This document shows, piece after piece, positions 36,045 through 48,239 of a DNA stretch of 64,000 nucleotides (positions within the stretch are counted from its first letter, which is position 1; each line of letters starts with the position of its first letter). The notes below the pieces were generated by a model. It was not told where the DNA came from. It worked only from the letters and a program-made list of their open reading frames with translations, and ran no database searches. The stretch spans positions 1,827,001-1,891,000 of the forward strand of contig NZ_CP007031.1 of assembly GCF_000224005.2 (NCBI RefSeq), in the 5' to 3' direction. Origin of the DNA: Marichromatium purpuratum 984 (GTDB lineage Bacteria; Pseudomonadota; Gammaproteobacteria; Chromatiales; Chromatiaceae). The position numbers were made by a program, and so were the translations under genes.

Positions 36045-37349
36045 TCAGTGACCGGCATGATCGTGCCCTCCCGGCGTCTGGCCCGAGAGCCGGTCGAGTC
36101 CGGCGCGCAGGCTCGATTCGGAGTCGAGCAGGAACTGCCCCGAGGTCACCACGCGATCGCCCGCGTCGAGCCCGGAGAGGATCTCGACCTCGCCCTCGCG
36201 CCGCATCCCCACGACCACCTCGACCGGGGCGAAGCGCCCGTCGTCGAGTGCGCGCACCACCCGGGTGGCGGTGCCGGTCTCGATCAGCGCCTCGGCGGGG
36301 ATCTTCAGCACATCGCGCCTGGGACCGCCGTAGATCACCACCTCGGCGAACATGTTGGGGCGCAGCAGACCCTCGGGGTTGTCGAACACCAGTCGCACCC
36401 GCAGGGTGCGCGTCTGCGGATCGAGCGCCGGGTAGAGATAGTCGACCTCGCCCTCCCAACTGCGTCCGGGATAGGCCGGGACCCGGATCTCGGCGCCCTG
36501 GCCGGGGGCAATCCAGTCGATCTGGTGCTCGAAGACATCGGCCAGCACCCACACCCGACTGAGGTCGGCGATGGTGTACATGGCATCGGCGGCGGTGACG
36601 TACATCCCCTCGCGCGCCTTCATCTCGGTGACCACGCCGTCGATCGGCGCCAGCACCGGCACCGTCTGGCGGGTCTCGCCGCTGCGCTCGATGGCGCGGA
36701 TGTCGGCCTCGGGGACGTCGAGCAGACGGAGGATGTTGCGTGCCTGATCGACCCGCACCCGGGCCACGCCCTCGGGCTGGGGCGCGAGTGCGAGCAGGAA
36801 ATCGACCTGGGCCGAAAGGATCTCCGGGGCATAGAGTTCGGCGAGTTCCTGCCCGGCGCCGACCGGCTCGCCGAGGGCGCGCACGCTCAACCCCTCGATC
36901 CAGCCCGGCGCACGCGGGTGGAGATGCGCCAGTCGGGTCTCGTCATAAGTGATCCGCCCCGGAGTGCGCACGTACTTCCACAGGGTGCCGCGCTCGACCT
37001 CGGCGGTGCGCACCCCGAGCGTCTGCGCCAGCCCCGGAGCAAGCCGCACCTCGGGGCCGCGCCCGGCCAGGGGGTCGAGCGCCTTCTCCACCAGATCCAT
37101 ACCGCAGATCGGGCAGGTGCCGGGGGCCTCGCGCACGATCTGCGGGTGCATCGGGCAGACATAGCGGGTTTCGAGCGACCGCACCGCGTGCGCCGCCTCG
37201 GCGCCGTGTTCATGTTCGTGCTCGGGCTCCGTCGCGGGCGGCGTGGCGGAGGGGGCGTCGCCGCAACCGGCGAGCGCCAGCACTAGCAGCGACGGTAGGA
37301 GGTGGCGCGCCAGCGCGCCGCCTCCGGGGGATGGGTGACGTTGAGACAT
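36045..37349 (-). CDS. cusB: Efflux RND periplasmic adaptor with metal-binding domain, CusB type
   Basis: About 434 residues. A lipoprotein-like signal (LLVLALAGCG) suggests anchoring to the inner membrane. A heavy-metal-binding domain follows with YVCPMHPQIVREAPGTCPICGMDLV, a Cys/His/Met site. The barrel-sandwich and beta-barrel adaptor domains make up the rest (RIDGVVTEM-like PIDGVVTEMKAREGMYV, IADLSRVWVLADVFE). The C-terminus is His-rich (GGHDHAGH). It links the RND pump to an outer-membrane channel and can hand metal to the pump. The start has a GAGG ribosome binding site. Confidence 0.92.
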   Translation of the reverse strand: MSQRHPSPGGGALARHLLPSLLVLALAGCGDAPSATPPATEPEHEHEHGAEAAHAVRSLETRYVCPMHPQIVREAPGTCPICGMDLVEKALDPLAGRGPEVRLAPGLAQTLGVRTAEVERGTLWKYVRTPGRITYDETRLAHLHPRAPGWIEGLSVRALGEPVGAGQELAELYAPEILSAQVDFLLALAPQPEGVARVRVDQARNILRLLDVPEADIRAIERSGETRQTVPVLAPIDGVVTEMKAREGMYVTAADAMYTIADLSRVWVLADVFEHQIDWIAPGQGAEIRVPAYPGRSWEGEVDYLYPALDPQTRTLRVRLVFDNPEGLLRPNMFAEVVIYGGPRRDVLKIPAEALIETGTATRVVRALDDGRFAPVEVVVGMRREGEVEILSGLDAGDRVVTSGQFLLDSESSLRAGLDRLSGQTPGGHDHAGH

Positions 37350-37447
37350 GGGTCATACCTCGGGGGACACGCACCAGGCGTGCCCCGCAGACACTGAACT
37401 GAATCGGCACGGGATCGATCGAGACCCCGCGATGGATCGGGTCGGTG

Positions 37448-37816
37448 TCAGTCGGTCCGCGGTGGACGCAGCAGATGCTCGGGGTCGTGCAGGTAGAAGT
37501 GCACGGGGGGACGCGGCCGATGTACCGCGCCACGGTCGGCGAGCTGCAGCGGCAGGGTCGTCGGTGGCGCCTGCAGCACGCCGAGGGTGAGCGCCAGCGC
37601 GCACTTGGCACAGTCGAGGGGGGTTCCCCCGCCCCCGTGCGCAGTGGGTTGTTGGTCGATCCCGCCTGCGGGCTGGGGGTGGCCGGGACAACCGATCTCG
37701 GCGGCGGGCGCACCGAAGTGAAGACAGTCGAGCGCGCGTGCGGCCACCGTCTGCGCCTGGAGGGCGAGCAGACAGAGCACCAGCAGCGGAAGGAGCGCGT
37801 GCCTGGATCGGTTCAT
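37448..37816 (-). CDS. Small secreted Cys/His protein at head of copper operon
   Basis: A 122-residue protein with a signal peptide (LLPLLVLCLLALQAQTVA) and scattered Cys/His: LDCLHFG, GCPGHP, LDCAKCALAL and a C-terminal PVHFYLHDPEHLLRPPR. It resembles DUF2946/CopL-like small proteins that accompany copper resistance genes; assignment is tentative. It probably binds copper in the periplasm or helps sense it. It lies about 100 bases upstream of the adaptor gene on the same strand and parallels the small His/Cys protein at the head of the zinc operon (25420-25740). Confidence 0.65.
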   Translation of the reverse strand: MNRSRHALLPLLVLCLLALQAQTVAARALDCLHFGAPAAEIGCPGHPQPAGGIDQQPTAHGGGGTPLDCAKCALALTLGVLQAPPTTLPLQLADRGAVHRPRPPVHFYLHDPEHLLRPPRTD

Positions 37817-38090
37817 GTCTTTTTAATTATCGCCCGGGCGCATCTTTTTCAATCTGACCCCTTCGTATCGAGCGAACTTCCTCATCAGGGTCTAGACTTC
37901 AAGACGCCGGACCGATCAATCGGGACGGATTGCAAAGAGCGGCGGGACACTGCTCCGCAGCGCTGGGATGCGACCGCCCTCGAGCGGAACCGAGAGCAGC
38001 CCCGAAGGAAGCAGACAGGCAGCCAGGACCATTGCGCCGGTGACGACCGGGAGGGGCCGAGCAGCAGTGATCAAACGCAGGAGCCGTACC
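37817..38090. promoter_or_regulatory. Divergent promoter region, copper operon and glgX
   Basis: About 270 bases between divergent genes. The left 60 bases are AT-rich (ATAATTA, ATCTTTTTCAATCTG) and probably carry the copper operon promoter. I do not see a clear CueR- or CusR-type operator. Confidence 0.4.
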
Positions 38091-40169
<2,079 letters not shown>

Positions 40170-40195
40170 TCACGACTGCCAACGGAGGCGCAACG

Positions 40196-41209
40196 ATGCA
40201 ACTCGGAATGATCGGACTCGGCCGCATGGGCGCGAACATGGTGCAGCGACTGCTCGCCGCCGGCCACCAGTGCGTGGTCTACGATCGCGACCCGGCGGCG
40301 GTCGCCGCCCTGGTCGAGCACGGCGCGAGCGGCGCGGCGGACATCGCCGAGCTGTGCGCCCAACTCGCCCCCCCCCGCCATGTCTGGATCATGGTCCCGG
40401 CGAGCGTGGTCGACTCGGTGATCGACGTGCTCGAACCCCAGCTCGCGGCGGGGGATGCGATCATCGACGGCGGCAACTCCAACTACCGCGACGACATCGC
40501 CCATGCCGCGCGGCTCGCGCCTGCGGGCATCCACTTCATCGACTGCGGCACCAGCGGCGGGGTGTGGGGGCGCGAGCGCGGCTACTGCCTGATGGTCGGC
40601 GGCGCGGCCGAGGCCGTCGCCCGACTCGAACCCATCCTCGCCGATCTTGCCCCCGGCGCCGGCGACATCCCCCGCACCGCCGGACGCGAGGGCCCGCCGC
40701 GCGGCGCCGAACTGGGCTATCTCCACTGCGGGCCGAGCGGCGCCGGACACTTCGTCAAGATGGTCCACAACGGTATCGAATACGCCCTCATGGCCGCCTA
40801 TGCCGAGGGCTTCAACCTGCTGCGCCACGCCGGCGCCGGGCGCGCCGAGCGCGCCACCGACGCCGAGACCGCACCCCTGGCCAACCCCGAGCACTACCAG
40901 TACGACATCGACCTGGCCGAGGTCGCCGAGCTGTGGCGACGCGGCAGCGTGGTCTCCTCCTGGCTGCTCGATCTCACCGCCAACGCGCTCGCCGAGGACG
41001 CCGAACTCGGCAACTTCAGCGGACGGGTGTCGGACTCCGGCGAGGGACGCTGGACCAGCATCGCCGCGATCGAGACCGGCACCCCGACCCCGCTGCTCAC
41101 CACCGCGCTCTACGAGCGCTTCAACTCCCAGGGCGAGGCGGAATTCGCCAATCGCATCCTCTCAGCGATGCGCTACCAGTTCGGCGGTCACCACGAGAAG
41201 TCCGCCTGA
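40196..41209 (+). CDS. gnd: 6-phosphogluconate dehydrogenase (decarboxylating), short type
   Basis: A 337-residue protein, the shorter NAD-type (YqeC/GndA-like) form rather than the 470-residue enteric enzyme. The Rossmann motif GLGRMGANM is at the N-terminus; substrate-site segments are [20 protein letters not shown] and the catalytic [14 protein letters not shown]-terminal extension ([37 protein letters not shown]) is typical. It converts 6-phosphogluconate to ribulose-5-phosphate and CO2. It follows glgX by 26 bases with a GGAGG ribosome binding site and precedes zwf. Confidence 0.93.
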   Translation: MQLGMIGLGRMGANMVQRLLAAGHQCVVYDRDPAAVAALVEHGASGAADIAELCAQLAPPRHVWIMVPASVVDSVIDVLEPQLAAGDAIIDGGNSNYRDDIAHAARLAPAGIHFIDCGTSGGVWGRERGYCLMVGGAAEAVARLEPILADLAPGAGDIPRTAGREGPPRGAELGYLHCGPSGAGHFVKMVHNGIEYALMAAYAEGFNLLRHAGAGRAERATDAETAPLANPEHYQYDIDLAEVAELWRRGSVVSSWLLDLTANALAEDAELGNFSGRVSDSGEGRWTSIAAIETGTPTPLLTTALYERFNSQGEAEFANRILSAMRYQFGGHHEKSA

Positions 41210-41237
41210 GCGCCCCGCCCATCAAGGAGCGATTCCC

Positions 41238-42785
41238 ATGCAACAACGACTGACCTCCGACAACGCCCCGCCGGCGCCGCCGAACGTGATGATCATCTTC
41301 GGCGCCGGTGGCGACCTCACCCGGCGCAAGCTGGTCCCGGCGCTCTACCACCTCTCGCGCGGCGGGCTGCTGCCCGAGACCTTCGCGGTGCTCGGGGTCG
41401 ACCGCCTCGAACTCGACGACGTGGCCTTCCGCGACCGCATGGCCGAGGCGGTACGCAACCACGTCGGCGCGGCCTGGGATCAGGACGTCTGGGAGCGGCT
41501 GTGCGAGCGCATCCACTACATGCGCTGCAACATCACCGAGCGCGAAAGCTATGTCGCGCTCTGCGAGCGCCTCACCCGCATCGACGCCGAGCGCGGCACC
41601 GACGGCAACTATCTGTTCTATCTCGCGGTGCCACCGGCGTTGTTCGGCGACATCACCCGGCTGCTCGGCGCCGTCGGCCTCACCACCGAGACCCCGGACG
41701 ACTGGCGCCGGGTGATCATCGAGAAGCCCTTCGGCGACGACCTGGAGTCGGCCCAGGCGCTCAACCGCATGCTCCACCAGAACCTCGACGAGGAGCAGAT
41801 CTATCGCATCGATCATTACCTCGGCAAGGAGACGGTGCAGAACATCATGGTGTTCCGCTTCGCCAACGCCTTCATCGAACCGCTGTGGAACCGCCAGCAC
41901 ATCGATCACGTGCAGATCACCGTGGCCGAGTCCGTCGGGGTCGAACACCGCGGCGAGTACTACGACAAGGCCGGCGCGCTGCGCGACATGATCCCCAACC
42001 ACCTGCTGGTGCTGCTCGGCTTCCTGGCGATGGAACCGCCCAACTCGTTCGACTCCGAGGCGGTACGCGACGAGATCAACAAGGTGCTCGACGCGCTCCA
42101 GCCGCTCACCCCGGAACAGGTCCTCACCCACGCCGTGCGCGGTCAATACGGCGAGGGGCTGATGCCGAGCGGCGAGCGGGTGCCGGCCTACCGCTCCTCG
42201 CCCGGGGTGGCGCCCAACTCGCGCACCGAGACCTTCGCCGCGCTCAAGCTCACCATGGACAACTGGCGCTGGGCCGGGGTGCCCTTCTATCTGCGCACCG
42301 GCAAGCGACTCAACGCCCAGTACACCGAGGTCGTCATCCAGTTCAAGCGCGCCCCCAAGATCATGTTCAAGGACACCGATGTCGACCAGCTCGACCCCGA
42401 CATGCTGGTGCTGCGCATCCAGCCCAACGAGGGCATCCAGATGAGCTTCGGCGCCAAGGTCCCGGGACCCAAGATGCGCGTCGGCACCGTCAACATGGAC
42501 TTTTGCTACGCCGACTACTTCGGCAACGCCCCGGCCACCGGCTACGAGACCCTGATCTACGATTGCATGCACGGTGACGCCACCCTGTTCAAGCACGCCG
42601 ACACCGTCGAGAAGGGCTGGGAGATCGTCGAGTCGGTACAGGACGTGTGGTCCGCGCTACCGGCGCGCGACTTCCCCAACTACGCCGCCGGCACCTGGGG
42701 CCCCGCCGCCGCCGGCGACCTGCTGCGCAACGACGGCCGACGCTGGCGCCGCATCCTCACGCCTGGAGCCGATCAAACGAGTTGA
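41238..42785 (+). CDS. zwf: Glucose-6-phosphate 1-dehydrogenase
   Basis: A 515-residue enzyme with the nucleotide-binding [16 protein letters not shown] near the N-terminus and the active-site signature RIDHYLGKE(TVQN) carrying the catalytic His. IEKPFGDDL and the conserved RNQH-like [11 protein letters not shown] are also present. It oxidises glucose-6-phosphate to 6-phosphogluconolactone, the first step of the oxidative pentose phosphate pathway. An AAGGAG ribosome binding site precedes the ATG. No 6-phosphogluconolactonase gene is adjacent. Confidence 0.96.
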   Translation: MQQRLTSDNAPPAPPNVMIIFGAGGDLTRRKLVPALYHLSRGGLLPETFAVLGVDRLELDDVAFRDRMAEAVRNHVGAAWDQDVWERLCERIHYMRCNITERESYVALCERLTRIDAERGTDGNYLFYLAVPPALFGDITRLLGAVGLTTETPDDWRRVIIEKPFGDDLESAQALNRMLHQNLDEEQIYRIDHYLGKETVQNIMVFRFANAFIEPLWNRQHIDHVQITVAESVGVEHRGEYYDKAGALRDMIPNHLLVLLGFLAMEPPNSFDSEAVRDEINKVLDALQPLTPEQVLTHAVRGQYGEGLMPSGERVPAYRSSPGVAPNSRTETFAALKLTMDNWRWAGVPFYLRTGKRLNAQYTEVVIQFKRAPKIMFKDTDVDQLDPDMLVLRIQPNEGIQMSFGAKVPGPKMRVGTVNMDFCYADYFGNAPATGYETLIYDCMHGDATLFKHADTVEKGWEIVESVQDVWSALPARDFPNYAAGTWGPAAAGDLLRNDGRRWRRILTPGADQTS

Positions 42786-42800
42786 GCACCAGCGCCGTAG

Positions 42801-42868
42801 GTTGGGTTGCCCACCGATGCGCCGTCCCTGCGATGGCGCGATAGCCATTGAGCGATGGGCAACCCAAC
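42801..42868. repeat. Long palindrome, REP-like
   Basis: Perfect 13-base arms GTTGGGTTGCCCA and TGGGCAACCCAAC are separated by 42 bases that themselves contain GCGCCGTC/GATGGCGC-like pairing. It lies 15 bases after zwf and may end its transcript. The left part (42797-42811, GTAGGTTGGGTTGCC) recurs inverted at 49246-49260 with one mismatch. Confidence 0.7.
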
Positions 42869-42905
42869 AGCCGCGAGGGCCTTTCTCCGGCATCAACGTC
42901 ATGAG

Positions 42906-43207
42906 ATTGAAGATGCGATCGCTCATGCCGCTGCTCAGCGCATTGCTTATGAAGTCGGCCGACCATTGCAGATTGGGACGGATCGGTTGCACCAGCGGTT
43001 GCGGCGGGCGGAGCGCCCAGAGCCGCTTGCGCCGACGCTGCAGATTGAGCTTGAGCGCGCAATACACCCGCCAGACCCGCTTGTGGTTCCAGGGATGTCC
43101 GGCGCGGCGTAGCCGCACATAGCGCTTGCGGAACCCGGCGTATGGATGGCGCTCGGCCAGCGCGTTCAGCGCCTTGATCAGCGGCCCATCGTCACGCGGG
43201 CGCCCCC
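42906..43207 (-). pseudogene. IS3 family transposase OrfB remnant
   Basis: The minus strand encodes a stretch of about 100 residues: RGRPRDDGPLIKALNALAERHP, then GHPWNHKRVWRVYCALKLNLQRR and ending PNLQWSADFISNALS. This is the helix-turn-helix region and the first catalytic Asp segment of an IS3-type OrfB. Both ends are missing: there is no start region, no second Asp or Glu, and no OrfA. It is a decayed fragment marking old insertion activity at the edge of the accessory block. Confidence 0.8.
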
Positions 43208-43319
43208 TTCCCTGAATACTTTGATGCGATAGCCCTGGTCGTGACGCGACCCATTTGGGGCATGCGAATCATCGGACGCACGATTATCATTCCGAGGAAA
43301 CGACAGCCAGGGATCGCCT

Positions 43320-44522
43320 ATGCGCGGCAGTGATTCGTTATCCCACCCACCACGGATCTTCATTAGCTACGCCCAGTACGACGCCGACCATACGGCGCGG
43401 GTGCTTGAACTCGCCTATGCGCTCGCGACGGACGGCCTGGCCGTTGAGCTGGACCAGTTTCATCGTCATGAGCTCATCGACTGGCCCCGCTGGTGCGCGG
43501 AACGCCTCGATCCGGCCAACACCGACTTCGTGCTGATGGTCTGCAGCCTAGAGTACCGTCGGCGCATCGAGGGGCAGATTGCGCACGACGTGGGTCGCGG
43601 CGTGTTCTGGGAAGGCGATCTGATCTACGGTAGTTTGTATCGAGCAAAAGCCAACGAGCGCTTCGTTCTGGTCCTGCTCGACGATACACCGGAGAACGCC
43701 TTGCCGCCGGTGGTTGCCAGCTGGAACCGATTCCGCCTGCACCGTTTCGGGATTGAGACCGGCGATCAAGGGTACGAGGCGCTCTACCGGCTTCTCACCG
43801 GCCAGCCTACCACCGCCAAGCCGAGCCTCGGGCCTCTCAAGCGACTGCCACCACGCCCGGCTCCCGCCGCACATCGGCCAGGACCTGACGTAGCCGAGAT
43901 GGCGCCAACACGAGGCGCCGCAGTGCTCGTGGACTCCGCCGCATTATCCCGCGGAGTCTGGATCTTCGGCAGCTTGCTGCTGCTCTTCCTCGTCGCCGTC
44001 TTCACCTTCGCACCCGCGAGCTTGCCCGAGTACAAGCAGCGCATCCTGGCGCTCTGTGCGGCGTTGCTCGCCGGCTTGCTCGGCTGGTTTCTGAGCGGGG
44101 AGATTGGACTGCGCCTCGACGCACTGGCCTCCCGGTTCGGCGATCTCGCCGTACGCGCAAGCGGCGGGCTGGCCTTGTTCGTTCTGGTGCTGGGCTGGTG
44201 GCTCAGCCCCTTGGCACCGGTAGCCTCGAGCCAGTCATCTATAGAGAACGGCTACCCGCCCCCCCTGATGCAGCCACAAGCCTTGGCCGGAACCATCCGC
44301 AATGCCCACTCGGGGGCGCCTCTATCAGGGGTGCAGGTCTCACTCGCAGCTTACGGACTCACTGTCGAGAGCGATGCGCTCGGCCGCTTCCGCTTGCAGG
44401 TCGAAAAACCCGATCAGACCAGCGTCGAGCTCATGGCCCGCAAGCCCGGCTATCAAGTCCACGAGCAATACGCGACTCTCGGTAACACCAGTTTGGATAT
44501 AGACCTCAAGGAGACACCATGA
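43320..44522 (+). CDS. SEFIR-domain membrane protein with periplasmic carboxypeptidase-regulatory-like domain
   Basis: Four hundred residues. Residues 10-165 form a SEFIR/TIR-like domain: PRIFISYAQYD, LAVELDQFHRHELIDWPRW, FVLMVCSLEYRRR, EGDLIYGSLY and RFVLVLLDD. A Pro-rich linker follows, then three predicted membrane helices (about 213-232, 242-260 and 282-299). The C-terminal domain (about 322-397, LAGTIRNAHSGAPLSGVQVSL...DALGRFRLQVE) resembles CarboxypepD_reg beta-sandwiches. With SEFIR in the cytosol, three helices place the C-terminus in the periplasm. Its stop codon overlaps the start of the TPR gene (ATGA), so the two were co-translated. SEFIR domains mediate homotypic interaction or NAD-related effector functions; the role here is inferred. 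Confidence 0.8.
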   Translation: MRGSDSLSHPPRIFISYAQYDADHTARVLELAYALATDGLAVELDQFHRHELIDWPRWCAERLDPANTDFVLMVCSLEYRRRIEGQIAHDVGRGVFWEGDLIYGSLYRAKANERFVLVLLDDTPENALPPVVASWNRFRLHRFGIETGDQGYEALYRLLTGQPTTAKPSLGPLKRLPPRPAPAAHRPGPDVAEMAPTRGAAVLVDSAALSRGVWIFGSLLLLFLVAVFTFAPASLPEYKQRILALCAALLAGLLGWFLSGEIGLRLDALASRFGDLAVRASGGLALFVLVLGWWLSPLAPVASSQSSIENGYPPPLMQPQALAGTIRNAHSGAPLSGVQVSLAAYGLTVESDALGRFRLQVEKPDQTSVELMARKPGYQVHEQYATLGNTSLDIDLKETP

Positions 44523-45924
44523 CCCACTCGCACCGTCTTTCACTCCTGCTTCTATCCCTGCTGAGCCCAGCGTTGTGCGTGGCCGGAATCACCTTGAAGG
44601 GTCGTGTCGTGCTGGTTGGCTCCCAGGATGAACTCACGCCCGCCGAGGGTGTCATGGTCACCCTAGAGGAAACCGGCGACAGCGAGCGCACCAAGGCCGG
44701 AGGACTCTTCAATCTCCCCTTGCCGGAGGCCTTCCGGCCGGGAGAGCGGATCACCCTCCAGATCACCAAGGACGACTGGCGAATCCAATACCCGCTCGAT
44801 GGCGAGCTCCGGGTACCGAACAGCCGCGAGCGTCAACGAATCGATGTGCGACTGCTCCCGGTCGGGTCCAAGAAATGGTGGTCAGACGATCGGATCGAAA
44901 AGTTGATCGCCGACATGGCTGCACAAGCCAGGGAGCAGATCACTCCAGACGCGGCGCAACCGAAGCCTGACTTCGGGCGTTACATCCAAGAATGGGCGAC
45001 GCAGTACGGCTTCAGCCTCGAGCAGGCCCAAGCCGAGATCGCCCGCTGGGCCACCGAGGTCGAGCAGCACCAGGACGATCTCTACAAACTCGGCCTGGCC
45101 GCCTTTGCCGAGAAGCACTTTGGCCGCGCGCAGCAGCTCTTTCGCGACTCGGCGGCCACCAATGTCGAGCGGATGCGCCAAAGCGAGGAGCGGATTGCCG
45201 CCGAGCAGGAACAACGCGAGCACTTCCGCGAGATGGCGATCCGCGATTATCGTCTGGAAGGAGACGCGGCCTACAACAACTATGCCTTCGCCCCGGCGTT
45301 CGAGGCGTACGAGAACGCGCTCGCCCTCACGAATCTTGACCAACGGCCACAACAATGGGCCGAGGTGATCATGGATGTCGCCAAGGCGCACTATGCGATC
45401 GGCATCCGTACCCGCGGAGCGGAGGTGCAGGAACATTTAAGCGAGGCCGTCGCCGCCTACCGCGCAGCCCTAGAGGTCTACACCCGCGCGCAGCTGCCGC
45501 AGCAGTGGGCGACCACCCAGAACAACCTCGGCACCGCGCTCCAAGAGCAAGGCACGCGCACCGGCCGGGAGGCCGGGCAGCGACTGCTCGCCGAGGCCGT
45601 CGGCCGCCTACCGCGCAGCCCTAGAGGTCTACACCCGCGCGCAGCTGCCGCAGCAGTGGGCGACCACCCAGAACAACCTCGGCACCGCGCTCCAAGAGCA
45701 AGGCACGCGCACCGGCGGGGAGGCCGGGCAGCGACTGCTCGCCGAGGCCGTCGCCGCCTACCGCGCAGCCCTAGAGGTCTACACCCGCGCGCAGCTGCCG
45801 CAGGACTGGGCCATGACCCAGAACAACCTCGGCAACGCGCTCCAAGAGCAAGGCACGCGCACCGGCGGGGAGGCCGGGCAGCGACTGCTCGCCGAGGCCG
45901 TCGCCGCCTACCGCGCAGCCCTAC

Positions 45925-47322
45925 TACTACAGCCGCATATTTTTTTGTGTTGTGATATGTGGACTCAACGGCTTGGTTTTCAAACAACATGAAGTACAGC
46001 GAGGTCGTCTGGCTGGGAGACGGAACTGGACAGGATCCATCAGCGCCTGGCGGCGTGTTTTCGTCGTCCTGAGCCGCGCGCCCGAGCGCGGGGTTATCTG
46101 CAAGGGCTGCTGACGACAGTGCCACGCAAGAACGGTTGGCAGCTGGCCGAAACCTTGGGCGAACGGCGCCCGGACGGGGTGCAGCGCCTGCTCAACACGG
46201 CACGCTGGGACGCCCGAGGCGGCGCGCGAGGTGCTGCGTGCCTATGTCGTCGAGGCGCTGGGCGACGCCGAGGCGGTGCTGATCGTCGATGAGACCGGTT
46301 TCTTGAAGAAGGGCACGCACTCGGTGGGGGTGCAGCGCCAGTACAGCGGCACGGCGGGCCGGGTCGAGAACAGTCAGATCGGGGTGTTTCTGTGTTACGC
46401 CAGCCGGCACGGCGCGGCCTTCATCGATCGGGCGCTGTACCTGCCCAAATGTTGGGCGAATGACCCCGCACGCTGCGCCGAGGCCGGCGTCCCGGAGCAG
46501 GCACGCCGCTTCCAGACCAAACCAGCCCTGGCGCGTACGATGCTCGAGCGCGCACTCGATGCCGGGGTACCTTGTGGCTGGGTGACGGGCGATGCCGTCT
46601 ACGGTAAGGATCGCAAGCTGCGCCTGTGGCTCGAGGCGCGCCAACAGCCCTTCGTGCTCGCCGTGGCGGGCAATGAACCGGTGTGGTTCGATGGCCCGCA
46701 GACCCATCGTGTCGCGGCACTGGCCAAGGCGCTGCCAGAGACGGCCTGGCAGCGCCACGCCGTCGGCGCCGGGAGCAAGGGCGCGCGCACCTTCGAGTGG
46801 GCCTGGGTGCCGCTGTGGCGCCTGCAGCTCAGCGCCGAGGAGCGCGCCTGGGGGCATTGGCTGGTGGTGCGGCGCAACTGCAACCGCCCCGAGGAGCGGG
46901 CCTACTACATCGCCTTCGCGCCCCGCGCCGAGGCCACACTCGAGCGCCTGGCCAAGGTCGCCGGGCAGCGCTGGGCGATCGAGGTCGGCTTCGAGCTGGC
47001 CAAGCAGCAGTGTGGGCTCGACGAGTATGAGGTGCGCCGCTGGCCGGCTTGGCATCGCCATATCACCCTTGCGCTGCTGGCCCATGCCTGCCTCGTCGTG
47101 CTGCAACGACGGGCGAAAAAGGGGGCGCTGTCGCCGGGCGGATCGCACTGACCGCCCCCTGAGATCCGGCACCTGCTCGAGGCGCTGTTGTGGCGCGAAC
47201 GCGCCCCGCCTGATGCTGTCATCGCCTGGTCGGATTGGCGACGACGACATCAGGCGCGGGCCAGGGTCTGTCATTATCGAGCGCGAGGGGCTGGGCCGCC
47301 ATAATGATGTGCGGCTGTAGTA
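45925..47322 (+). mobile_element. IS701-type insertion sequence (1398 bp), defective
   Basis: Perfect 13-base terminal inverted repeats TACTACAGCCGCA (45925-45937) and TGCGGCTGTAGTA (47310-47322) are flanked by a CTAC target duplication at 45921-45924 and 47323-47326. The four-base target of YTA-type fits IS701. The target straddles the junction between the TPR gene (CTA) and the first base of the neighbouring IS5-type element (C), so this element arrived second. The transposase frame is broken. Confidence 0.9.
45989..47304 (+). pseudogene. IS701 family transposase, frameshifted
   Basis: The N-terminal part ([18 protein letters not shown]..., then [30 protein letters not shown]) is read in one frame up to about 46212. 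The catalytic part ([27 protein letters not shown]...YSGTAGRVENSQIGVFL, VTGDAVYGKD, IEVGFELAKQQCGLDEY) is in another, with one extra C at about 46213-46215. A TGA at 47149-47151 interrupts the C-terminus, which otherwise continues (PPPEIRHLLEALLWRERAPPD...) to TAA at 47302. The DDE residues survive but no full-length protein can be made without frameshifting; the start codon is also out of frame. Confidence 0.75.
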
Positions 47323-48179
47323 CTACGTTTTGTACGAAAAGTAATGCCTGAGGCATCTACGGATGCAAGCAAGCGTGAACATTGCCGAGAAACTGGCCGC
47401 CAACTTGTCGTAACGGGTGGCGATTCGTCGGCAGGACTTGAGCCAGCCGAACAACCGCTCGATGACGTTGCGTTTGCGATAGCTGGGCTTATTGAGTATC
47501 CGAGGACGGCCAGGCCTGGGCTTGCGCACGCCCTGGCGCTGCGGGATCACCGGACGGATGCCGCGCCGATCGCAATAGCGGCGTAAGTCGTCGGCATCGT
47601 AGCCCTTGTCGGCGAGCAGTTGGCGGCAACGGGTGCGCGGACGACCTCGATGAGCGCTGGGCAAGCGGACCTGATCGAGCAGCGGTTGGGCATGGCGAAT
47701 GTCGCTGTGCTGGCCTGGGGAGAGCAGAAAGCTCAAGGGAACGCCCTTGGCATCGCAGAGCAGGTGGATCTTGGTCGTCAGGCCGCCGCGACTGCGCCCG
47801 AGCGCATGGCTCAGCGGCTCCTGCGGCCCCCCTTTTTTCCGCCGCCAGCGGCGGCGCGCGTGGCACGGATCGAGGTCGAGTCGATCATCCAGGTCTCCAG
47901 ATCGATCAGCCCATCCTCGCGCAACCGGATGTGCAACCGCTCCAGGACCTTGGTGAAGGTGCCGTCGTCACGCCAGTCGCGAAACCGCTGGTAGACCGTC
48001 GACCAGGGACCGAAGCGCTCAGGCAGGTCGCGCCACGCCGCACCCGAGCACAGCACCCAGAAGATGCCGTTGAGCATCAGGCGGTCATCGCGGCGTGGGC
48101 GACCGGTACGCTGCGGACGGGAAAACAGATCGGCGATCAGCTCCCAGGCCTCTTCTGGGAGTTCGTAACGTCTCGACAT
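47323..48179 (-). CDS. IS5 family (IS427 group) transposase, made by -1 frameshift
   Basis: OrfA (48179 down to 47811, 122 residues, MSRRYELPEEAWELIADLF...GGGKKGG) carries the N-terminal domain and first catalytic Asp (WMIDSTSIRA). OrfB continues in the -1 frame with ALGRSRGGLTTKIHLLCDAKGVPLSF, the second Asp (LLADKGYDADDLR) and the Glu in YRKRNVIERLFGWLK. The switch point is an A6G6 run (47827-47838 on the complement), a classical A-AAA-AAG slippery site. The fused product should be about 285 residues. The OrfB stop codon TAG uses the flanking bases at 47323-47325, outside the element. Both frames look intact, so the element may be active. Confidence 0.88.
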
Positions 48180-48239
48180 CTGGCCTCTGCTCCTGCAAGA
48201 ACGAGGTCAGTGTATCAAGCAGGGTTTTCGTACAAAACG
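47326..48239 (-). mobile_element. IS5-type (IS427 group) insertion sequence, 914 bp
   Basis: Perfect 15-base terminal inverted repeats CGTTTTGTACGAAAA (47326-47340) and TTTTCGTACAAAACG (48225-48239). It inserted into CTAG of the TPR repeat: CTA now lies on the left (copied again at 45921-45923) and TAG on the right (48240-48242), giving the two-base TA duplication expected for this group. Confidence 0.92.

Larger units (their letters stand above)
42786..43319. other. Stretch between zwf and the SEFIR gene
   Basis: About 530 bases without an intact gene. It holds a 13-base-arm palindrome (42801-42868), an IS3-type transposase remnant (42906-43207) and about 110 bases that presumably carry the promoter of the SEFIR gene. 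Confidence 0.7.

Noticed and set aside
43178-43363. Minus-strand frame upstream of the SEFIR gene as the N-terminus of the IS3 transposase
   Set aside because: Its sequence (KIRGGWDNESLPRIGDPWL) has no similarity to OrfB; the homologous part begins only at about 43207.
45446-45923. CRISPR or VNTR locus from the 150-base repeats
   Set aside because: The repeats are coding, in frame with TPR sequence, and without spacers.
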